From Carettochelys insculpta (lineage: Eukaryota; Chordata; Testudines; Carettochelyidae): DNA of 64,000 nt. The DNA lies in the NCBI RefSeq assembly GCF_033958435.1, contig NC_134138.1:208391298-208455297 (forward strand). Reading direction: 5' to 3'. Shown in pieces: positions 57,851 to 64,000 of the stretch. Within the stretch, counting starts at the first letter, position 1. Every line of letters begins with the position of its first letter. The position numbers and the translations under genes were made by a program. The notes under the pieces are model-generated. The model was not told the DNA's origin and searched no databases. It worked only from the letters and a program-made list of their open reading frames with translations.

Positions 57851-58490
57851 AGGAATGCTTGTCTTTCAGTTTCAAACATAGCCCTGGGGCTTAGGCTTCT
57901 GTATGCAGCCTCAGTATACATGTCCAGAGGCAGAAACATAGCCACCTAAAGGTCTTTTACTGTTACTGCCAAGGTGTTGAGTAAGTTCAGATGTCCACAG
58001 GGCTTGAGGGCAGTTGAGTGGTGGCTTTGTGAATACCAGTGGACTTGGTTCTGGGGTTTAGACCCTAAACTGATAATTAGGCACCTAAATCCTGTTTGAA
58101 TCCAGTGCTAAGGAGCAGAGGAGACAGACACAACCCAACTTGTAGGGGCTGTGTAAGGCAGAGAACTGCCCACTTTCCTGATCCCAGGGGGTCTGCCAAG
58201 GAAAGAGTGACCTAGTATGGGGCATTGCACTGAGGACGTTTGTCCCATCTTCTAGGAGGTCAGTCGTTAGATTGTGTTCAGGGGCTGGAGCCTGAAAACA
58301 CTGGGAGATCAGAGGCTTGGATTCCCCTCTCAGCAGCCTGAATGGTGGCTGGAAGAAGATGCCTGACTGGTTCTGTGACAAATGCCATTTTTAAATCACC
58401 TGTTTCCTAACACTTTAATGCCTGTAGTAGCTGCTGCATCTTCATAGCAGAGGAGTGACTTTATGTGGAGACCTCAGCTCTAAGCAAAGT

Positions 58491-58491
<1 letters not shown>
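57851..58491. other. no gene seen
   Basis: No recognisable coding content or repeats. Confidence 0.4.

Positions 58492-58527
<36 letters not shown>
58492..58527. repeat. (TCA)n microsatellite
   Basis: About twelve uninterrupted tca triplets. It may mark the 3' tail of a LINE, but no LINE body is recognised beside it. Confidence 0.9.
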
Positions 58528-58855
58528 ATAACCGTGGATTCAGTGCCTGTTGGTGTCTGATGCCTCTCTCACTAGTTACCAGAATTAATAGTGAAAGTCA
58601 ATAATAAACTAGGGCACCATATAAAATATTCAGTATGTGCAAAGGCACACACACATGCATTTCTACCCTGATCAATAAAATCTAAAGCATGATAGCTAGT
58701 AAGTGAGCAATTGTAGTGGATGTTCTGTTTCATTTTCATAAGAGCAACATCATCTTGATTGGTATTGTTACAGTAGGTGCAATGTGAGTTTTCAGTTTCA
58801 AAAGTGCTGCATTGTTTGCTCTAAAGGTTTAATAGTCACTTGTAAATATAATCCT
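58528..58855. other. no gene seen
   Basis: AT-rich, nothing recognised. Confidence 0.4.
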
Positions 58856-59420
58856 GCAATGGGGTGCCCATCTCACAGAAGGCCTGCAGGGGTTAAAGTG
58901 GCTAGGCAGGCCAATGGAAAAGTGTTCAACTGGGCAGGAATGGGAGGGGCCTCTATAAAGGCCAGGAAGTAGGGCCTACAGTCATTCTCTGAGAGGAGGG
59001 AGCAGGGCTGGCAAATCAGGAGTGAGAGGCCATATAAATAGGAAGAAGCCCAGGGAAACAGCTTTAAGGGGTAGAACTATATAGACCTTGGGTGCTTGTT
59101 GTACCATCCTTGGGCTGGAACCCAGTGTAGAGGGTAGTCCTGGGTTCCCCTTCCAGCAGTGGGAAGCAGCAGAGCACATTGGGATGCCAGCTAGCCAGCT
59201 GGTCTGGAAGGACTTTGATTTCCCAAAAGGGAGGACTTTGTTGACCTGGATGGAGGACCAAGCCACAAACAAGAAGCTCCAGCTCCAGAAGTGATAGAGA
59301 CTGCAGGATGAAAGAGACAATGGGTAGAAACATTGCCAGAAGATGGCAGTGCTTAGCAAGTACTGCTCCCCAGGGTGAGATGCCATGTGCTGTGCAGTAC
59401 TCTGTGATGGATCCCTTACT
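58856..59420 (+). other. possible LTR or promoter-bearing repeat
   Basis: Contains tataaagg at 58953, a second tataaata near 59034, and gggctggaacccagtgtaga near 59112. These words suggest a turtle LTR, but neither end was defined. Confidence 0.3.
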
Positions 59421-62000
59421 TAGGGATATTTAAAAATTCACCATGGGGTAGGGTGGGGATGGAAAAGGCACAGAATTTAAATTTAGTTTTCTAATGGATA
59501 GTTCTAAGGGTTGGTAATAGGAGACAGAGCCAGCTGAAATCCAGCCCAGGCCAACAATAACCAAACCTCCTTGTCATCTGAAGGGTGATCATTGACACAT
59601 GCAAGAAGAGTTGGTCAAGCTGTTGCTGGAGAAGAGTGTTCACAACACACCTACCCTATAATGTGATACTGATTGGCTCCATTAGTGCATGTTGTAGCAG
59701 ATAGACCAAAGACTGGGCACTCCTGGAGAGTAAACTACTCTTTGATCTCAGCGCTGATCCTTCTGGTCCATATTGAGGTGTCTTGTGCTGCTCTCTTGAT
59801 CAACGTAGCATGCCAGTCTTGAGCTGCTCCTCCAGCAACTTTCATAGACTTTTAATAGTTAATTGGCTCAATAGTGCAAGGTGGTGTGTGGCATCCAAAT
59901 CAGTTTAGGGGCTTCAGTGCCCCACAAATGATACTCAGGATAGAATCCTAGATTTGATTTTGTTAAGTAAACGAACTCTGAGAGGTATTAAAAACACCTT
60001 TCACTTGCTGTACGAAGATGCTGTTGTAAAACATCATCAATTTGTTTTGAGGAGAGAATCAAAGAGAGAAAAGAGCCATCTTCCTTTTCAGTATGTTGGT
60101 CTCATGCAAAAAATAACCATTTCAAATGTTACTTCATTATACAAATGTAATCTGCAATTTTCAATGCTTTTTCTGACAAAAAGCATATAGCATATTTCTT
60201 GTAATATAAAATAAAGCCTCCAATTGCACAACAGAATAGATGCTTTTTTGGAATCAGCAACCATGAAATTAAGTGTAATTACTTTGTTCCTCCTTCATAT
60301 TTTGAAAAATCAGTTGTGCTGAGCTGCAAGAAATTAAATACTCTGAATTAAAAACACAATTTTTGTATTGTGGAAGGAGGGGGAAAAATTCCTTGTGAGA
60401 AAAGGGCGGTAGTCATACAGCCATCTCTAAGTGCAGGAGGCTCCCTGCTGCTGTATGTGCTTTCTGTCAATATTCATCCACGTTGCAATTTCCATTTCAA
60501 TTCCAAATCTCAGAATTGCTGTGCACTTGTATAATACACTGCTGGCTTCTAAAACATGCTACCGGCTGATGTTTAGCGACCTGAATGAAATTGTTTGATG
60601 TAATTGACTGTCACATTTTTAGATCTAAGAATAAGCCTACTTGGCAAAGACTAAATTGTGTTTTTAGTCATCTAATACAGAGATGTTTCTCTTTCATATA
60701 TTGAAAATCAATGTGATTCCATAGTCTTCCTGAGTGACGCTTTCTGCGGACACCAAAGGGTGCAAACGTAAAAGCTAATTCCTCCTTTCTTTTTAAAACT
60801 GTGTTTTATCCTATTCTGCTAGGTGTTTTCTTATGTGGTGAACAATCTTGTGCAGGTAATAAGAGGTAAAGCATCAATTCCCCTGTGGAAGTAAGTTAGC
60901 CATAATTATTAAACCAAGTGCAAGAAGCAGCAAAGGAGTGAAAAGGAGAATACAATTAACATATGAGTATAGAGCCATAGTGCTGCATTTCCTCAGTTTA
61001 AACTTTAAACTCAGTTTAAGCTTAACAGAAAAATGGAACCAAGTGATGCTTTCTGAAATATTTCAATGGTGTCACTTTGTCAGTGATTACCGTTTTAGAG
61101 AGAAGTGAAGCTATAACCAGGTATTGTGCGACTGCTATTATGATGTTTGTAGGTTCAACATTATGTCTCTGGTACTGTGACAAATCCACATCAAAACATC
61201 ACAGTGAACTGTCCTGATGTTCTTGCACTGTTAGATTGTCCCCCCAACCCCACTTCCTGCAAATCCCCTAGAGCTGATTTCTCTGCCATCCCACTTGTAG
61301 ACTGACAAAACACAATCCATGTGTGTGGAGAAAATGTTGTTAACCTGAAAAATTAGGATTCAGTTTGAGATAGAGGATGATGTTTCATCAGTTTCTTGTG
61401 GCTACTATCCCATTACAACTTTTTTCTGCTAAATAACATTTTCCTTCTTGAAGTTTGTGGCATAGGCAAACAAGGGAAAATGGGGAAATTATGAAAGAAA
61501 AGCAGTGGTTTGCCTTCCCTTTTTGAGGTCTCAAAAAGGTAAAAGTTGGTATCGGTGTTCAATGAGGAAAATAGCATGCAAAACTGAACTGTATATTTCT
61601 GTGCCTCTGAACAATTAGCAATGGAAGAGACAAAGTATTGCATAGCACGATGAATGATGATACCATCCTGTTTACTAAATAGGTAACTTGGTAGTAGGCT
61701 ATTGGAAAAGATCCTTGAATGATAAATTATGAAGGAGTGATCTGGAGAAAAAAACTTCAGAAACATGTTCTGAAGATTGGAAGAGAAAGGCAATTCTTAC
61801 TGGTAAAATTTAGAATGACTATGGAAATATATGGACTTTCTTTGTTCATTAAAATAAATATTAGCTTTTCTCAGAAAACCAAATCTTTACTTGGATTTCA
61901 CATGTCAAGAGATTTAACACCCAACAGTAGCCCTCTATTACTCTACAAGTGGACCTTGGCTGAGATAAATGGGAAGTTTCTTTCACTCTTTAGTCTCCAA
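59421..62000. other. long AT-rich stretch, no gene seen
   Basis: No coding, tRNA or clear repeat signature in 2.6 kb. The longest frame (61793-61413, minus) has no recognisable domain. It is the least repeat-dense part of the right half, so it is the best candidate for unique or regulatory DNA here. Confidence 0.45.
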
Positions 62001-62200
62001 GGCTGCATCTACATGTGCACCTTCTTCCAGAAGGGGCATGGTAATGAGCAGCCTGGAAGATGCTAGTGAGGCATGGATGTAAATTTCCTGCACCTCACTA
62101 GCTTATGGCCATGTGATTTGGAGTTCGGAAGACAGTCTTCCGCACTCCAAAATACACATGCAGATGTGCGGCCCATGAAGACTACCATGTAATTCTGGAA
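62001..62200. mobile_element. MITE fragment (left end)
   Basis: Begins ggctgcatctacatgtgcac and contains attcttcc/aatgag-type words of a family related to the window's Harbinger MITEs. No matching right end follows, so it appears truncated. Confidence 0.45.
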
Positions 62201-62639
62201 TTCAAGTAGTTTATTTTTTTTCATCTATTTCTTCAGTAATCTCAAATAAAAATAGAATAGAATTGTGCCACTGTGTAGGATTTCTGTGCCTTGTACTTGC
62301 TACCTTAATTTACACTAGAAAGAGACCACTGACATGTATTTTATAGAATGCCAATATTGAATTAAATGAGAAAGGGGGAACTAGCTTTCAAGCACACACA
62401 CTCACACCCTCCTGTACTTATACACTTACGTGGACTTACGTGGACAAACTCACAGAGATGAGGAGCACAGATGAAGAGTTGCACAGGAACAGTGGCAGAA
62501 GCCAGGGCTTAGGGGGGGCAATGTACTTGCAACCACGAATCCGGGGCAGTGACTGGATTGTATGGCCCATCCCCGACCCTTGTCAGCTTGCTCTCTTTGT
62601 CAGCAATCAGTACCATTCATCCTGGGGAGGGGGAAGGAG

Positions 62640-62824
62640 CCCAGAGCCAGGGAATGGCGCTATTTTGAAATAGTGCCAAGGATCCAGAAATACTATAGTG
62701 AAATAGCTGGGTGCTATTTCAAAATACATTTTGTGTGTAGTTGTGTTATTTTGAAATAAGATATTTTGAAATAGCTGTTTTGAAATATCTTACTGTGAAA
62801 TATGGCTCCAGTGCAGCTGTAGCC
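62640..62824. mobile_element. MITE fragment (right end)
   Basis: Contains tattttgaaatagt and ttattttgaaataagatatt and ends gtgcagctgtagcc. It is the reverse complement of the start region of the element at 45610, so it is the same family in the other orientation. Confidence 0.55.
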
Positions 62825-63540
62825 TATATGACTGTGAGTCATCAGCTAACAGCAGATGGTACTTTGATCTTCTCTTGATGGGGACCTCTTTCTCTTCCTT
62901 GGGTGTATTCTTTTTCAGGGCTCAGCTCCTAGTATTCTCTGGCCATCAAGGTGCTGCTGGCAGCTGGTCGTCCAGACAGGCTGGCTTCAGGGACGGATTC
63001 CATTGCACTCACACCCATATTCACACTTTTCTTACTCTCACAAATTAAAAATCACTTTTTGAACAAAAAATTCTTTTAAAAAAGGAGCAGCCAGGACTTC
63101 GTACAAGACTTATAGTATCCATAAACAATTTCTTACTAACTTATATTCACGGCTTTTTTTCCGGCAGAATGTTGCAGAACATCGTTCCACCACCTCTCTT
63201 TTTGCTGGCTCCAGCACTGCCATTTTTAAGGTGCTCTGAGCCATGCATGTGGCTCTTTAAGGAGCTGATTTGTGGCTCGGGGCTCCTGCTGCTGCTGCCG
63301 CTGCCGCCACTGCCACCTGCTCCGCTCACTTCCAGCTCACAGCCATTAAACCAATTACGATGAGTCCTTGCTTCAGCATGGCAGGGCGCTGTGAGCTGCC
63401 CCTGCCATTTTACATGAGGGAGCCAGCACAGCTGTATAAAAAGCAGGTGGCCAGTGAAGAACCAAGTGGAGCTCCTTCTTGCAAAGGTGAGTCAGTATTA
63501 GTGGGGAGGGCAGTTTGGGGTTGAGGGATGACTGGGGGTG
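62825..63540. other. no gene confirmed; TATA and splice-donor-like sites
   Basis: Holds a (ctg/ccg)-rich stretch near 63285-63320, tataaaaa at about 63435 and a donor-like caaaggtgagt at about 63482. The frame between them has no recognised domain. Confidence 0.3.
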
Positions 63541-63833
63541 ACTGGCTCTGGGGGAGGGGAGGGGGTTGGGGTTAGAGTGGGGGGCTGAGGTGCCTGGCTG
63601 TGGTGGGGGAAGGATGGGGTAAGAGCAGGGGCCCAGGGGCTCCTGGCTCTGGGAAAGGAATGGGGCTAGGGCAAGAATGGGGCGGGACTTGGGGGTGCCT
63701 GACTCCGAGGGAGGAGAGGGAGATGGGATTAGAGCAGGGTCCTGGCAGTGCCTGGCTCTGGGGGGAAGGAAGGCAGATTGGGTTAGAGTGGGAAGCCTGG
63801 GGGGCCTGGCTCTGGGGAAGGGGGAGGGCATTG
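63541..63833. repeat. degenerate G-rich minisatellite
   Basis: About five imperfect copies of a 50-57 bp unit. Each starts with tggctctgggg or a variant, continues with a G/A-rich run and gggttagagtgggg-like words, and ends gggtgcc or a variant. Length varies between copies. Confidence 0.7.
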
Positions 63834-64000
63834 TCCTTCATAAGCATTCTGCAAATCTGGCAACCCTAGAGTTGTCTGGCCTCCCATGCAGCTGCTGGAG
63901 ATACCCAGCGAAGGAGAGACACCGCCTGAAGTTGCCCAGTGCAGCCACAGGGCAGCTGCAGCCAGGAGCCTCCATGCACCTTGTGGGCAGCCTTAAGTGG
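63834..64000. other. no gene seen
   Basis: Window end; no recognisable content. Confidence 0.4.

Overview
The window is vertebrate nuclear DNA, most likely from a cryptodiran turtle. The support is a tRNA-derived SINE with the layout of the turtle Cry-I family (39510-39718), several CR1 LINE 3' ends, a BovB-type RTE fragment and many DNA-transposon relics. The species call is inference. No host protein-coding gene was recognised; every protein-like reading frame I can name belongs to a transposable element.

Bases 1-33754 are a head-to-tail tandem array (macrosatellite) of a GC- and CpG-rich unit of about 3.49 kb. Nine complete units and one truncated, partly deleted unit are present, and the array runs off the left edge. 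Every unit carries, on the minus strand, a tRNA-Leu(AAG) gene, then 142 bp downstream a tRNA-Leu(CAG) gene, and upstream of both a decayed third tRNA-Leu relic. The window therefore holds 20 full-length tRNA-Leu genes and 10 relics. By eye the units differ at only about a dozen sites. A 5-bp length variant (3487/3492 bp) and a substitution at -2 of the AAG gene alternate in units 1-5, giving a dimeric higher-order repeat of 6979 bp. Unit 6 is a recombinant of the two types, and units 7-8 share a damaged B box in the AAG gene. Each unit also holds a CR1/Cry-I-like 3' tail, an internal degenerate duplication and a candidate 63-67 nt intron.

Bases 33755-64000 are AT-richer and made largely of transposable elements. 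A 4614-bp Harbinger-type DNA transposon (34058-38671, 3-bp AAA target duplication) encodes an intact-looking two-exon DDE transposase and a frameshifted Myb/SANT-like partner. Related nonautonomous elements lie at 47423-47748, 48112-48736 and 56301-57011, the last inserted in a CR1 with a clean CCT duplication; a damaged transposase remnant lies near 45950. Three CR1 fragments, a BovB-type RTE split by a solo LTR, and a LINE with an inverted 5' segment (twin-priming signature) follow. Two copies of one longer dispersed repeat (42845-44098 and 50590-53725) are each interrupted by a different DNA transposon.

The array could act as an amplified Pol III tRNA-Leu source, comparable to known tandem tRNA arrays in Xenopus and at human 1q23. 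That role is inference; the sequence shows only the gene structures.
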